In this document: positions 36,642 through 48,000 of the stretch, piece by piece
Numbering within the stretch: the stretch's first letter is position 1
How the letters are laid out: the number at the start of each line of letters is the position of its first letter
From: Pseudomonas sp. Bout1
Lineage (GTDB): Bacteria; Pseudomonadota; Gammaproteobacteria; Pseudomonadales; Pseudomonadaceae
Length of the DNA stretch: 64,000 bases
Reading direction: 5' to 3'
Assembly (NCBI RefSeq): GCF_034314165.1
Contig: NZ_JAVIWK010000001.1
Span: 124,001-188,000, forward strand
Notes under the pieces: generated by a model
The model's database searches: none
What the model saw: only the letters and a program-made list of their open reading frames with translations
Told to the model about the DNA's origin: nothing
Translations under genes and position numbers: made by a program

Positions 36642-39095
36642 ATGTCGCGTAATGTTCATCCGTTTATCCGCCTGGCCCTGTGCAGCCAGCTGCTGTGGCC
36701 CGTCGTGGCGTCGGCCGATGCTGCCTATGATTCGCTGATCAACCAGGCCCGCAGCGGCAACTACGGCCCGGCCCTTAATCTGTTGCGTCAATTGCCCGCC
36801 GAGCGCCAGACGCCGGGGCAGGTCAGCGATCACCTGTTGATTGCCAGCTGGGCGCGCCAGGACGCCGAGGTACTGACGGTCTACGAGGCCCAGGGCCGCA
36901 GTCGCGTCCTCACCACCCAGGCGCTGGCCACCGTCGCCCGCACTTATCGCAACCAACAGCGTTGGGAACCGGCGATTGCCGTGTATCGCCAGGCGTTGCT
37001 GCGCGCGCCGAATAACCCGGACCTGCAACTGGGCCTGGCCCTGACCCAGGCAGACGCCGGGCAAACTGCCGAAGCTGTGCAGCGCACCCGCGCCCTGGTG
37101 GCTGCCAAACCCGACGATGTTGACCGCCGCATGGCCCTGGGTTACGCCTTGACCCGTGCCGGTTCCACCTATGACGCGCTGTTCGAATTCGACCAGGCCT
37201 TTATCCGTGCCGGCAACACACCCGAAGTCGCCCGCGAATACATCGTCGCCCTGCAACGCGCGCGTCTGCCGGAGCCGGCCCTGCGCCTCGCTGCCCGGCG
37301 CCCTGGCCTGTTGGACCCGGTCACCCAACGCCGCCTCGAAGGCGACCTGGCTGCCGAGCGTGTGCGCATGGCTGAGTTCGCGACTCGCAGTGAAAAAGAG
37401 CGCTACGTCATCGCCGACCGTGCCCTCAAGGATTACGACCAACTGCTCACCACCTGGACACCGGATGCCAGCGCCCATGACGACGTGGTGCGCTGGCGCA
37501 TCGACCGCCTGGGCGCGCTGAAAGCCCGGGCGCGCACTGCCGAGGTGATCCGCGATTACGAAGTGCTCAAGAGTGAAGGCGTGCAACTGCCGACCTACGC
37601 CCTGCGCTGGGTTGCCGCCGCCTACCTCGACCAGCGCCTGCCGGAAAACGCAGCGCCGCTGTATCGCCAGGCACTTGCAGCAAGCGACGCCGATGCTGGC
37701 GATCACGTCGAAGACAGCACCGCGCTGTTCTACGCCTTGCTCGAAAACGATCAAGTGGTGGAAGCCCGCGAAGTCGCGGACAACCTGGCGAGCACCCAGA
37801 AACCCCGGGTCGAGCTCAAGGGCCTGCCCATTGGCAACCCCAACGACGCCTGGATGGACGCCCAACAATTGGCCGCCCAGGCCGGCACCTATGGCGCCGA
37901 CCTGCCCGCCAGCGAAACAGGCCTGGAAGCCTTGGTGCAACAGGCGCCCGGCAATATCGGCCTGCGCCTGGCCCAGGCCGATATGTACCGTGCCCGCGAC
38001 TGGCCACGGCGCGCCGAAAACACCCTCAAGGAAACCGAAGCCCAGGCTCCGCGTGACGTTGGCCTGGAAGTCTCCCAAGGCCACACCGCGCTGGATTTAC
38101 AGGAGTGGCGCCAGCTCGACGCACTCACCGACGACGTGGTCGACCGCGCCCCGGACAACCGCCAGGTGCAGCGCCTCAGCCGCCTGCGGGATGTGCACGA
38201 CATGGCCGAATTGCGCGTAGAGGCCTACACCGGCAAAAGCAACGGTGGCGGCGATAACGGCGCGGGCGCGGTCTCGGGCAGCCGCGATTTCGGCATCGAA
38301 ACCTTGCTCTACAGCCCGCCCATCGATGAAGACTGGCGCGTGTTCGGCGGTGCCGGCTATGCCACCGCCGATTTCGAAGAAGGCACCGGCCAACACCGCT
38401 GGCAGCGCCTCGGCGTAGAGCGGCGCACCCGCGATATGACCCTGGAAGCCGAGGTGTCCAATCACTCCTACGGCTTTGGCGACAAGCAGGGCGCACGCAT
38501 CGCGATTGCCCGCGACATCAATGACCAATGGCAGTACGGCGCCAGCCTCGACTACCTGTCCGCCAGCACCCCGTTGCGGGCACTGAATGCCGACATTACT
38601 GCCAACGGCGGCAGCGGTTTTATCCGCTGGCGCGCCAACGAAAGCCGTGAATGGAAACTGGCCCTGAGCCCGTCCCACTTCAGCGACGGCAACAACCGCC
38701 TCGAAGCGCTGCTCACCGGTCGCCAGGGCGTGTACAGCTCGCCAGGTGTGCAAGTCGACCTGGGCCTGGAAGTCGGCACCAGCCGCAACACCAAGCAAGA
38801 CACGCCGTACTTCAACCCGCGCTCGGACGTAAGCGTGCTGCCCACGGCCACCGTCAACCACGTGCTCTACCACCGCTACGAAACCCAGTGGAGCCAGCAG
38901 TTCCAGGTGGGGGCGGGCACCTACAGCCAGCGCGACTACGGCACTGGCGGCGTTGCATTGGTGGGCTACGGCCAGCGGTTTCGCTGGAACGACGTGCTCG
39001 AAACCGGCGCCAACCTCAGCTGGATCAGCCGACCTTATGACGGTGAGCGCGAAAGCGACCTGCGCCTGATCGTCGACCTCACCTACCGCTTCTAG
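36642..39095 (+). CDS. pgaA: PgaA/HmsH-like poly-beta-1,6-N-acetylglucosamine export porin
   Basis: 817 residues. A signal peptide (MSRNVHPFIRLALCSQLLWPVVASADA) is followed by a periplasmic TPR superhelix (about 30-510) and a C-terminal 16-strand outer-membrane barrel (about 520-817, ending LIVDLTYRF). PgaA guides deacetylated PNAG across the outer membrane. It is first in a complete pgaABCD operon, 12 bp upstream of pgaB. GGAAGGAAG is a strong ribosome-binding site 8 bp before the ATG. Confidence 0.94.
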   Translation: MSRNVHPFIRLALCSQLLWPVVASADAAYDSLINQARSGNYGPALNLLRQLPAERQTPGQVSDHLLIASWARQDAEVLTVYEAQGRSRVLTTQALATVARTYRNQQRWEPAIAVYRQALLRAPNNPDLQLGLALTQADAGQTAEAVQRTRALVAAKPDDVDRRMALGYALTRAGSTYDALFEFDQAFIRAGNTPEVAREYIVALQRARLPEPALRLAARRPGLLDPVTQRRLEGDLAAERVRMAEFATRSEKERYVIADRALKDYDQLLTTWTPDASAHDDVVRWRIDRLGALKARARTAEVIRDYEVLKSEGVQLPTYALRWVAAAYLDQRLPENAAPLYRQALAASDADAGDHVEDSTALFYALLENDQVVEAREVADNLASTQKPRVELKGLPIGNPNDAWMDAQQLAAQAGTYGADLPASETGLEALVQQAPGNIGLRLAQADMYRARDWPRRAENTLKETEAQAPRDVGLEVSQGHTALDLQEWRQLDALTDDVVDRAPDNRQVQRLSRLRDVHDMAELRVEAYTGKSNGGGDNGAGAVSGSRDFGIETLLYSPPIDEDWRVFGGAGYATADFEEGTGQHRWQRLGVERRTRDMTLEAEVSNHSYGFGDKQGARIAIARDINDQWQYGASLDYLSASTPLRALNADITANGGSGFIRWRANESREWKLALSPSHFSDGNNRLEALLTGRQGVYSSPGVQVDLGLEVGTSRNTKQDTPYFNPRSDVSVLPTATVNHVLYHRYETQWSQQFQVGAGTYSQRDYGTGGVALVGYGQRFRWNDVLETGANLSWISRPYDGERESDLRLIVDLTYRF

Positions 39096-39107
39096 AAGAG
39101 TCCGATC

Positions 39108-41105
39108 ATGCCTGTCTTGTCCCGTTGCCTGTTGGCCCTGGGGTTAATGCTGAGTAGCGCTTGCGCCCAGCAACCCGCGCCTTTCACTCCACCCGCCGAG
39201 CGGCTCAAGCCTGCCAATGAAGCCGCGTGGCCGAAGAACCATTTTCTCGGGATTGCCTACCACGACATCGAGGACCGCGACCCCGACCAGGCTGTGGTGG
39301 CGGTGCGCACCGAGCGCTTGATCGAGCAGCTGGCGTGGCTGCGGGAGAACGGCTACCAGCCGGTCACCGTTGACCAGATTTTGGCCGCCCGCAACGGCGG
39401 CCCGGAGCTGCCGGCGAAGGCGATCATGCTCAGTTTCGATGACGGCTACGCGAGCTTCTACACCCGTGTGATGCCGATCCTGCGCAGCTACAACTGGCAC
39501 GCGTTGCTGGCGCCGGTGGGCTCATGGGTGGATACGCCGCTGAACCAGTCGGTGGATTTCGCCGGCACGCCACGGCCGCGTTCGGACTTCCTGACCTGGC
39601 AGCAGGTGCGCGAAATCGCCCAATCCGGCCTGGTAGAAATCGCCGCGCACACCGACGCCAATCACAAAGGCGTGCTGGCCAACCCACAGGGCAACCTGCA
39701 ACCGGCGGCCACCACCCGACGCTTTGACCCGGCCACCAATCGCTACGAAACCGAAGCGCAGTTCCAGGCGCGGATGCGCACCGACGTGACGGCTATCTCC
39801 AACAAGATCCGCGCCGTCACTGGCAAGGCGCCGCGTGTGTGGGTGTGGCCTTATGGCGCGGCCGACGGTACCTCATTGGCCGTGGTGGGCGAGCAGGGCT
39901 ACCAGATGGCCCTGACCCTGGAAGACGGTCTCGACAGCCTCGGCAACCTGATGAGCAGCCCGCGCTTCCTGGTGGCCTCCGACCCGGACGGCGAACACTA
40001 CGCCAACGCCATCGTCGCGACCCAGACAGAAGCGCCACTGCGGGTGCTGCATGTGGACCTGGACAACGTCTACGACCCGGACCCGGAACAGCAGGTGCGC
40101 AACCTCGACAAGCTGATCCAGCGCGTGGTCGACATGGGCGCCAGCACCGTGTTCCTGCAGGCTTTCGCCGACCCCAAGGGCGATGGCCTGGTGCGTTCGC
40201 TGTACTTCCCCAATCGCCATTTGCCGGTGCGCGCCGACCTGTTCAACCGCGTCACCTGGCAACTGCGCACCCGGGCCCACGTGAACGTATTTGCCTGGAT
40301 GCCGGTGCTCAGTTTCGCCCTCGATTCGAAGCTGCCCCGCGTTACCCGTTGGGACCCGCAAACCGGCAAGGTCGCCATCGACCCGGACCAGTACCAGCGC
40401 CTGTCGCCGTTCGATCCGAAAGTGCGGCAGATCATCGGTGAGATCTACGAAGACCTGGCCCGCACCAGTGCCATCGACGGCGTGCTGTTCCACGACGACG
40501 CGGTGCTGTCGGACTTTGAAGATGCCAGCCCGTTGGCGCTCAAGGCCTACGCCGCCAACGGCCTGCCGGACACCCTCGAAGCCCTGCGCGCCGACCCGGC
40601 AGTGATGCAGCGCTGGACGCGTTTCAAGAGCCGCTACCTCATCGACTTCACCCACGAACTGGCGGCCAAGGTCCGCACGCTGCGCGGCCCGCAAGTACAG
40701 ACCGCACGCAATATCTTCGCCGAGCCGATGCTCAATCCGGGCAGTGAAGCCTGGTTCGCGCAGAACCTCGACGACTTCCTCACCAGCTACGACTGGACCG
40801 CGCCGATGGCCATGCCGCTGATGGAAGGCCAGGACCTCAAAGGCTCCAATGCCTGGCTGGAAAAACTCGTGGCCACCGTCAAGGCACGTCCCGGCGCACT
40901 GCAACGCACCGTCTTCGAGCTGCAAGCCAAGGACTGGCGCACCCAGGCCGCCCCGGACCTTTCCGGCGCGCAAATGGCCGAGTGGATGGGCGTGCTCAAG
41001 CGCCAGGGCGTGACCAGTTTTGGCTACTACCCCGACAACTTCCTGGAGAATTCGCCGGACCTGAAAACCGTGCGTCCGGCCCTTTCCAACCAGTGGAATC
41101 CTTGA
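39108..41105 (+). CDS. pgaB: PgaB/HmsF-like PNAG N-deacetylase
   Basis: 665 residues. Lipoprotein signal with Cys in LMLSSACAQQ. The N-terminal polysaccharide-deacetylase domain (about 40-290) shows the metal-binding SFDDGYASFY and HTDANHKG. The C-terminal GHL13-type hydrolase-like domain (about 310-640) includes FLQAFADPKGDGLVRSLYFPN and VLFHDDAVL. It partially deacetylates PNAG in the periplasm so the polymer can exit through PgaA. It is followed after 3 bp by pgaC. Confidence 0.95.
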   Translation: MPVLSRCLLALGLMLSSACAQQPAPFTPPAERLKPANEAAWPKNHFLGIAYHDIEDRDPDQAVVAVRTERLIEQLAWLRENGYQPVTVDQILAARNGGPELPAKAIMLSFDDGYASFYTRVMPILRSYNWHALLAPVGSWVDTPLNQSVDFAGTPRPRSDFLTWQQVREIAQSGLVEIAAHTDANHKGVLANPQGNLQPAATTRRFDPATNRYETEAQFQARMRTDVTAISNKIRAVTGKAPRVWVWPYGAADGTSLAVVGEQGYQMALTLEDGLDSLGNLMSSPRFLVASDPDGEHYANAIVATQTEAPLRVLHVDLDNVYDPDPEQQVRNLDKLIQRVVDMGASTVFLQAFADPKGDGLVRSLYFPNRHLPVRADLFNRVTWQLRTRAHVNVFAWMPVLSFALDSKLPRVTRWDPQTGKVAIDPDQYQRLSPFDPKVRQIIGEIYEDLARTSAIDGVLFHDDAVLSDFEDASPLALKAYAANGLPDTLEALRADPAVMQRWTRFKSRYLIDFTHELAAKVRTLRGPQVQTARNIFAEPMLNPGSEAWFAQNLDDFLTSYDWTAPMAMPLMEGQDLKGSNAWLEKLVATVKARPGALQRTVFELQAKDWRTQAAPDLSGAQMAEWMGVLKRQGVTSFGYYPDNFLENSPDLKTVRPALSNQWNP

Positions 41106-41108
41106 CTC

Positions 41109-42455
41109 ATGTTCGACAGAATCCTCGCTCTTATCGTTTTGTCGTTGGTATTGGGTGTGCCCCTTGGCCTGATCTTTCTGGTCACCGGGCAGTTCCTGAT
41201 GGACTTCGTATTCTTCTATCCGTTGTTCATGTCCGGCTTGTGGATCGCCGGCGGCCTGTACTTCTGGCTGCACTGGGAACGCCACTGGCCATGGGCTGAC
41301 GACACGCCGGCGCCGGTATTGGCCGGCGAACCGCTGATCTCGATCCTGATCCCTTGCTACAACGAAGGTGACAACGCCGCCGAGACCATCGGCGCCGCGT
41401 TGGCCCAGCAATACCGCAACATTGAAGTGATCGCGATCAACGACGGCTCCAGCGACAACACCGCCGCCGTGCTTGATGCGCTGGCGCTGAAAGAGCCGCG
41501 CCTGCGGGTGCTGCACCTGGCGCAAAACCAAGGCAAGGCGGTGGCCTTGCGCATGGGCGCGGTAGCAGCGCGCAGCGAATACCTGGTGTGCATCGACGGC
41601 GATGCGTTGCTCTCGCCGAACACTGCGGCGTACCTGGTGGCGCCCATGCTCGACAACCCGCGTCTCGGTGCCGTCACCGGCAACCCGCGCATTCGCACGC
41701 GCTCCACCTTGATCGGCCGGGTGCAGGTGGGCGAGTTCTCGTCGATCATCGGCTTGATCAAGCGCACCCAGCGGGTCTTCGGGCGGATCTTCACCGTTTC
41801 CGGCGTGGTGGTAGCGTTTCGGCGGGCGGCCCTGGACCGGGTCGACTACTGGAGCACCGACATGATCACCGAAGACATTGACGTGAGCTGGAAGCTGCAA
41901 CTGGACCACTGGAGCATCTTCTACGAGCCCCGCGCGCTGTGCTGGATCCTGATGCCGGAAACCCTCGGCGGCCTGTGGAAGCAACGCCTGCGCTGGGCCC
42001 AGGGCGGCGCCGAAGTGCTGTTCAAGAACATCCGGGGCATCTGGCAATGGCGCCATCGCTACCTGTGGCCGCTGCTGTTCGAGTACTGCCTGTCTACCGG
42101 CTGGGCCTTCACCTTTTTGCTCTCGGTGATTTTCTGGGCCGTGGGCAAGGTGGTGACGCTGCCTGCCGCCATCGCCGTCGACTCGCTGATGCCGCCGGCC
42201 TTCACCGGCCTGCTGCTGGCGGTGGTGTGCCTGGTGCAGTTCGCGGTGAGCATCATGATCGACCGGCGCTATGAAAAGGGCCTGTGGAAAACCCTGTTCT
42301 GGACTGTCTGGTACCCGTTGGTGTTCTGGCTGGTGAGCCTGTTCACCACCCTGGTCAGCTTCCCCAAAGTGCTGTTCCGCCAACACCAGAAACGCGCGCG
42401 CTGGGTCAGCCCGGATCGCGGTATCAAAGCCCCCATCAAGGAACTGCAACCATGA
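41109..42455 (+). CDS. pgaC: PgaC/HmsR-like PNAG synthase (GT2)
   Basis: 448 residues with two N-terminal helices (about 5-55), the GT2 catalytic domain (about 75-310) and C-terminal helices. Catalytic features are [13 protein letters not shown], the DGSS and IDGDAL metal/nucleotide motifs, [11 protein letters not shown] and the processivity motif QRLRW. It polymerises UDP-GlcNAc with PgaD at the inner membrane, normally in response to c-di-GMP. Its stop overlaps the pgaD start by 4 bp. Confidence 0.95.
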   Translation: MFDRILALIVLSLVLGVPLGLIFLVTGQFLMDFVFFYPLFMSGLWIAGGLYFWLHWERHWPWADDTPAPVLAGEPLISILIPCYNEGDNAAETIGAALAQQYRNIEVIAINDGSSDNTAAVLDALALKEPRLRVLHLAQNQGKAVALRMGAVAARSEYLVCIDGDALLSPNTAAYLVAPMLDNPRLGAVTGNPRIRTRSTLIGRVQVGEFSSIIGLIKRTQRVFGRIFTVSGVVVAFRRAALDRVDYWSTDMITEDIDVSWKLQLDHWSIFYEPRALCWILMPETLGGLWKQRLRWAQGGAEVLFKNIRGIWQWRHRYLWPLLFEYCLSTGWAFTFLLSVIFWAVGKVVTLPAAIAVDSLMPPAFTGLLLAVVCLVQFAVSIMIDRRYEKGLWKTLFWTVWYPLVFWLVSLFTTLVSFPKVLFRQHQKRARWVSPDRGIKAPIKELQP

Positions 42456-42934
42456 ACCTGATCCGTACCCAACAGCGCCCGGTGATGTGGGCCATCGACG
42501 TATTCCTGACCCTGCTGGCCTGGGCCGGGCTGATTATCTTGCTGGTGCGCGGACTGGTGCCGATGCTCGACAGCCACGGCGGCCCGCGGATCGATGCGCC
42601 GATTTTTGCGGCACTGGATACCTTGCAGATCTACCTGTGGATTGCCGTGTTCAACGCAGTGGTGCTGATCAGTTGGGCACGCTACCAGCAGCGACGTGGC
42701 AAGCACTTTGCCCAGCGGCGCTCGGCGGCCAAGGCCTTGAGCGACCAGCGCTTGAGCGACAGTTTCAGCCTGGGGGAAGGCGACCTGGAACAACTGCGTC
42801 GCCCGGGTGTGCTGGTGATTCATAACGACCAGGAGGGCGGTGTGCAGGAAGTGACGGCGCACGTGTCGCGGCATGTGGAGCGGCCGGGGCTGAAACGGGT
42901 GCCGGGGCAGGAGCGGGCCAAGGAAGTCGGTTAG
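42452..42934 (+). CDS. pgaD: PgaD-like PNAG biosynthesis protein
   Basis: 160 residues from the ATG at 42452, which overlaps the pgaC stop; a longer open frame upstream is a read-through of pgaC sequence. Two membrane helices (about 16-38 and 58-80) precede a cytoplasmic tail, as in PgaD. The domain with [11 protein letters not shown] follows the second helix. PgaD pairs with PgaC, and c-di-GMP stabilises that pair. Last gene of the operon. Confidence 0.92.
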   Translation: MNLIRTQQRPVMWAIDVFLTLLAWAGLIILLVRGLVPMLDSHGGPRIDAPIFAALDTLQIYLWIAVFNAVVLISWARYQQRRGKHFAQRRSAAKALSDQRLSDSFSLGEGDLEQLRRPGVLVIHNDQEGGVQEVTAHVSRHVERPGLKRVPGQERAKEVG

Positions 42935-43254
42935 CCTGGATGCCGAAATATGGGATCCAATTCACAAAACAACCGCGAACTTTTCTCATCTTTTGGCTAC
43001 TAACCAGTCTTGATACCGGATTGATGGCCAAGTAGTAGCAACTGTAAGGGCCACGGTTAAAGGTGTATCAAACTGTTACCGCTTGTCGGAATAAAAATTC
43101 CAATTGCAAGCGATTAAGCGTTGCATGATTTATTTATTGTTAATAATCAGCAACTTATAGGCCTGCTAATCATAGTTTCCAACTAAGCCAGAATCTTGGC
43201 CCACCGGAAGTTCGATGTTAGTTTGCCGGCCCCCGCTTTTTCGACGGATCGAAC
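42935..43254 (+). promoter_or_regulatory. AT-rich upstream region of the CDI operon with nested inverted repeats
   Basis: No gene is seen in these 320 bp. GCTTG-tc-GGAAT-aaaa-ATTCC-aattg-CAAGC (43081-43111) is a nested inverted repeat. A further GTTGC...GCAAC pair surrounds an AT-rich TTATTTATTGTTAATAATC stretch (about 43125-43150). The low GC content against the pga side suggests a promoter/silencing region for the competition locus, which is inference. Confidence 0.45.
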
Positions 43255-44976
43255 ATGTCTTTATTACTGCCACGGACTCGGCTGCTGCTGGGCGTTTGCC
43301 TGCTGACTTGCTTCGCACTCAATAGTGCGGTGGCGGCGCCTACGCCTGGCGATCAGGACCTGATCCGCGACCGGCAAAACCGTCTGCTGGAAGAACAGCG
43401 CCGGCGCCTTGAAGAACTCAAGGACCTGCCCGGTAAAGAAGCCAAACCCCAGGCGCCTGCGACCCCGGCCGACACCCGTTGCTTCCCGATCAAAGACATC
43501 GAGCTCAAGGGCGCCGACAGCCTGCCCGCGACGGATCGCGAGCGCCTGCTCAAGCCTTATATCGGCCAGTGCCTGGGCGTCTCCCAGCTCAATCAAGTGC
43601 TCAAGGCGATCACTGACTACTACATCGACAAAGGCATGGTCACCAGCCGTGCCTACCTGCCGCAGCAGGACCTTTCCACGGGCCACCTCCAGGTGTTGGT
43701 GGTGGAAGGCAAACTCGAAGGCCTGAAGGGTGCCGACGGCAGCAACCTGTCCCAACGCGAGCTGGCCATGGCGTTTCCCGGCAAGGTCGGCGAGCAGCTC
43801 AACCTGCGGGAAATCGAGCAGTTGGTGGACCAGTTGAACCGCTTGCCGTCCAAGCAGGCGCAAATGGAACTGACCCCCGGCAGCCAGGTGGGCGGCAGTG
43901 AAGTACAGGTCAAGAACGTCCCGCAAAAGCCCTGGCGCGCGAGCCTGTCGCGCAATAACGACGGGCAGAAAAGCACCGGCGAACAGCAATGGGGCGCGGG
44001 TCTTGAGTGGGACAGCCCCCTGGGCCTGGCCGACCAGTTGGTGTTGCGTGGCGGCCACGATGCCGTCAGCGACCACCAGAAAACCTCGAAAAACACCATG
44101 CTCTACTACAACGTGCCGTGGGGCTGGTGGAACTTCAGCTACACCTACAGCGAGAGTGATTACCGCACCTATGGCGTGACCAACGCCTTTAAATTCAAGC
44201 AGAACGGCGACAACGAGAACCACCAATTGCGCGCCGAGCGGGTGATCCATCGTGACGACGTGAGCAAGACCTCGGTGAACGTCGGCCTGTCGCACCTGCG
44301 CACCAACAACTACATCCTCGACATCCGCACCGAGCCCAGCAGTAACCGCCTCAGCGAACTGCAACTGGGCATCAATCACGGCCGACGCATCGGCAATGCT
44401 TTCGTCAACCTCGACCTGGGCATGCAGAACGGTATCGGCGCCTTCGACGCCCAAGCCGAAAACGAGCGCGATCAGTACGGCAATCGCTTGCCCAACGCGC
44501 GCTATCGCAAATACACCGCCACTGTCAGCTACTTGCAGCCGTTCACGCTGTGGGGCGAGTCGTTCAGTTTTTCCAGCCTGGCCACCGGCCAACGCAGTGA
44601 AGACATCCTGTTCAGCCCGCAGCGCATGAGCCTCGGCGGTTCGGCCTCGGTGCGCGGTTTTAAAGACCAGCAGCTCACCGGCGACAGCGGCGGCTACTGG
44701 CGCAACGACGTGCGCTGGGCGCGCCCGGTGACCTGGGACTGGATGCGCCCGGCCTTCGCCGAATACGGTGCCAGCGTCGGCTATGACCAGGGCGTTATCC
44801 GCAACGACCGCTACAACGACAACCTGCACGGCCGGGTTTCGAGCAACTCCCTGGAGCTGTTCGCCCGTGGCAAATACGTCAGCACCAGCGTGACCTTTGC
44901 CCATTCCCTGGAACGCCCGGCAGTGATGAGCGAGCGCGAAGCGCCGATCTACTTCCGCATGGATTTCTTCCTGTAA
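43255..44976 (+). CDS. cdiB: TpsB/CdiB two-partner secretion outer-membrane transporter
   Basis: 573 residues. A signal peptide (LLLGVCLLTCFALNSAVAA) and an N-terminal plug-like region with RDRQNRLLEEQRRRLEELKD are followed by two POTRA-type domains (about 80-240; CFPIKDIELKGADSLP, VVEGKLEGL) and a 16-strand barrel. The conserved VRGF and surrounding SLGGSASVRGFKDQQL mark loop 6 of the ShlB/FhaC family. It exports the large CdiA protein encoded 25 bp downstream. The symbol follows from the pairing with a CdiA-type effector. Confidence 0.92.
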   Translation: MSLLLPRTRLLLGVCLLTCFALNSAVAAPTPGDQDLIRDRQNRLLEEQRRRLEELKDLPGKEAKPQAPATPADTRCFPIKDIELKGADSLPATDRERLLKPYIGQCLGVSQLNQVLKAITDYYIDKGMVTSRAYLPQQDLSTGHLQVLVVEGKLEGLKGADGSNLSQRELAMAFPGKVGEQLNLREIEQLVDQLNRLPSKQAQMELTPGSQVGGSEVQVKNVPQKPWRASLSRNNDGQKSTGEQQWGAGLEWDSPLGLADQLVLRGGHDAVSDHQKTSKNTMLYYNVPWGWWNFSYTYSESDYRTYGVTNAFKFKQNGDNENHQLRAERVIHRDDVSKTSVNVGLSHLRTNNYILDIRTEPSSNRLSELQLGINHGRRIGNAFVNLDLGMQNGIGAFDAQAENERDQYGNRLPNARYRKYTATVSYLQPFTLWGESFSFSSLATGQRSEDILFSPQRMSLGGSASVRGFKDQQLTGDSGGYWRNDVRWARPVTWDWMRPAFAEYGASVGYDQGVIRNDRYNDNLHGRVSSNSLELFARGKYVSTSVTFAHSLERPAVMSEREAPIYFRMDFFL

Positions 44977-45001
44977 TTCAACGCCCCGTTACATCGAGAA
45001 T

Positions 45002-48000
45002 ATGACAATGGATGTTCGCCACTTTGCCTTCCTGGCCCGCCAGCCTTCTGCTGCGCTGAAACCGCGAGACTCGTTCTTCGGCCTGCCCAAGCGTGGCCTG
45101 GTGCTGATCCTGGCCAACGCGCTGTTCTGGCAGCCGCTGCTGGCCCAGGCCGAAGGCATTGTGGTCAGCGCGCCGGGCACCACCGTCGGCCAGGCCGGCA
45201 ATGGCGTACCGGTGGTGAATATCGCCACCCCCAATGGCAGTGGCTTGTCCCATAACCAATTCAAGGACTACAACGTCGGCCCCAACGGCGTGATCCTCAA
45301 CAACGCCAATGGCCCCATGACGAACACCCAGCTGGGTGGCTACATCGTCGGCAACCCCAACCTCAAGGGCGGCGCGGCCAGCGTTATCCTCAACGAAGTC
45401 AACGGCGGCAGCCCCAGCCAATTGCGCGGCTACACCGAAGTGGCGGGCCAGTCGGCCAAGGTCATCGTTGCCAACCCGTATGGCGTTACGTGCAGCGGTT
45501 GCGGCTTTATCAACACCCCCAACGTAACCCTCACCACCGGCAAACCGGTGCTCGACGCGAGTGGCCAGTTGCAGCGCTATCAGGTTGACGGCGGCGCCGT
45601 GACCATCGACGGCCAGGGCCTGAATGCAAGCAACGTCGACCGCTTCGAAATCATCACCCGCTCGGCCAAGATCAATGCGCAGATCAACGCACGGGAATTG
45701 ACCGTGATCGCCGGGCGTAACGACGTCGATGCCAAAAGTTTGAAAGCCACCGCGCGCGCCGATGACGGCAGCGCCAAGCCCGAACTGGCCATCGACTCCT
45801 CGGCGCTGGGCGGCATGTATGCCGGCGCGATCAAACTGGTGGGCACCGAGGCCGGCGTGGGCGTGAAGCTCGACGGCACACTGGCTGCCAGCGGCGGCGA
45901 TATCCAGCTCGATGCCAATGGGCACCTGAGCATGGCGCAGACAGCGGCCACCGGTAACCTCAAGGTCACCGCACAAAGCGTCAACCTGACCGACAAGGTT
46001 TACGCCACCGGCAATGTGCAGGTGAGCAGCGCCGAAGAATTGGTCAACCAGAAGAGCCTGGCCGCCGGCCAACGCATCGAACTCAACGCGATCAAGGTCA
46101 CCAACCCAGGCACCATCGAAGCGGGCGTACAGGTAGACAACAGCCGCAATGCCACCGGCGACCTGGTGGTGAACGCGCAGACCGTGAACACCAGCGGTAA
46201 CCTGCTGGCCAGCCGCGCGTTGGCGATCACCGCCGCGAAGGCGCTGACCAACCAGGGCAGCATCATCCAGGCCAAGACCGTCAGCGTCAGCACCGCCAAG
46301 CTGACCAACCAGGGCGCCACCGCGCGCCTGTTCGGCGAGCAGAGCCTGGCGATCAGCGCGCCGGCGATCGTCAACCTGGGCGGGTTGATTCGCTTCGGTG
46401 CCGAGCAGGCGGCGACGCTGCAAACCGATTCGCTGGATAACCGTCAGGGCCGTGTCCAGGTGGCGGGCGGCAGCTTGACCCTCAACAGCGGCGCGCTGAA
46501 TAACAACGGCGGGCAGATTGTCGCCGACGCCGTGACGGTGAACGCCGCCAGCCTCGACAACAGTGGCAAGGGCTTGATCAGTGCCGAAAAAGGCGCGCTC
46601 AACCTCACCGTCACCAACGCTTTCAACAACAGCCAGGGTCATGCCCAGGCTGGCACTGACGTGAACCTCACCGCCGGCGACCTCGCCAACCAGGACGGCA
46701 AGCTGGTGGGTGGGCAACTCACCGCGACCCTCGGCAGCCTCAGCAACAACGACGCTGGCGTGTTCAGCGCGGATGCCGGCAAGCTGACCTTGACCGTCGC
46801 CCAACACTTGAACAACGCCAAAGGCCATCTGCAGGCCGCCCAAGGCGACATCGAACTGCACGCCGCGAGCCTGGATAACCAGGGTGGCGCGATCATCGGC
46901 AAGCAGTTGCTGCTGGAGGCTCGGAACGGGCAGATCGACAACCGCGCCGGGCGTATCGTCGGTGACCAACTGGACGTGCGCGCCGGCAGCCTCGACAACC
47001 GCAATGCCGGGTTGTTGGCCGGCGGTGTGCCGGGTGTGAGCGTGGTGCTGGGTGATCAATTGCTCAATACCCAGGGCCGTATTCAAAGTGAGGGTGACTT
47101 GCTGCTGACCGGCAAGCGCCTGGGCAACAGCGCCGGGATCCTGCTGGGCAAGGCCCTGACTGTCACCTCGCAAGACCTCGACAACAGCAGCAAGGGCGCG
47201 CTGGTCAGCAATGACGGCGACATCACCCTAAACATCAGCAACCTGCTGACCAACACCCACGGCGTGATCGATGCCGCCGAGCGCAGTGTGCTGGTCAAGG
47301 CCCTGACCACTCTCAACAACCAGGGTGGCACCTTGCGGGGCAAGCGCCTGGATATCGCGGCGCAAACCCTCAACAACGACCAGGGCCAACTCCTGGCCGG
47401 CAACCAGGGCGTGAGCTACCGTGGCCAGGACCTGAGCAACCGTCAGGGCATGATCCTCAGCGGTGGTGCGGCGGCAGACCTGACGCTGGGCACCTTGAAC
47501 AACCAGGGCGGCACTGTGCAGGGCGACAGCCTGACGCTCACCGCCGACAGCGTCGACAACAGCCACGACGGCACCAAGGCCGGCTCGATGACTGCCTTGA
47601 AGAGTGACCTGCAACTGACGGTCGAAGCCTTGACCAACCGTGGCGGCAAACTGTTCGGCAAGGAGCAGGTCACCGTCTCCGGCGCCACACTGGACAACAG
47701 CGCCAACGGCCAGATCAGCGGCAACCAGCTCACCCTGACCTCGCGTGCCCAACTGACCAACCAGGGCGGCCTGATTGAGTCCAACCAGGGCCTGACCTTC
47801 AATGGCGCCAACCTCGACAACAGCGCGGGCGGCCAATTGCGGGCGATGGAAGGCGCCAGCAGCACGCTGACGGTCACCGACCAACTGAATAACCAGAACG
47901 GCATTCTTGAATTCGCCAGCCAGGCCTTCAGCCTCAATGCCGGGCATTTGAATAACCAGGCCGGGCAACTGCAGCACGCCGGCGCCGGCGTGTTCAGCCT

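Noticed and set aside
35385..38084. 899-codon open frame on the minus strand
   Set aside because: It is antisense to the YdgA-like and pgaA genes, spans both and the terminator between them, and shows no domain pattern; typical of shadow frames in GC-rich DNA.
39873..42449. 858-codon open frame on the minus strand
   Set aside because: Antisense to pgaB and pgaC, whose plus-strand products carry clear catalytic motifs.
45002..45150. Extended signal peptide region (ESPR) in the CdiA-type protein
   Set aside because: The N-terminus has a basic lead and hydrophobic core but lacks the conserved ESPR sequence seen in enteric TPS proteins.
44978..47173. 731-codon minus-strand frame opposite cdiA
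   Set aside because: Arises from the repeat codon bias of the FHA region; no signal, domain or ribosome-binding site.
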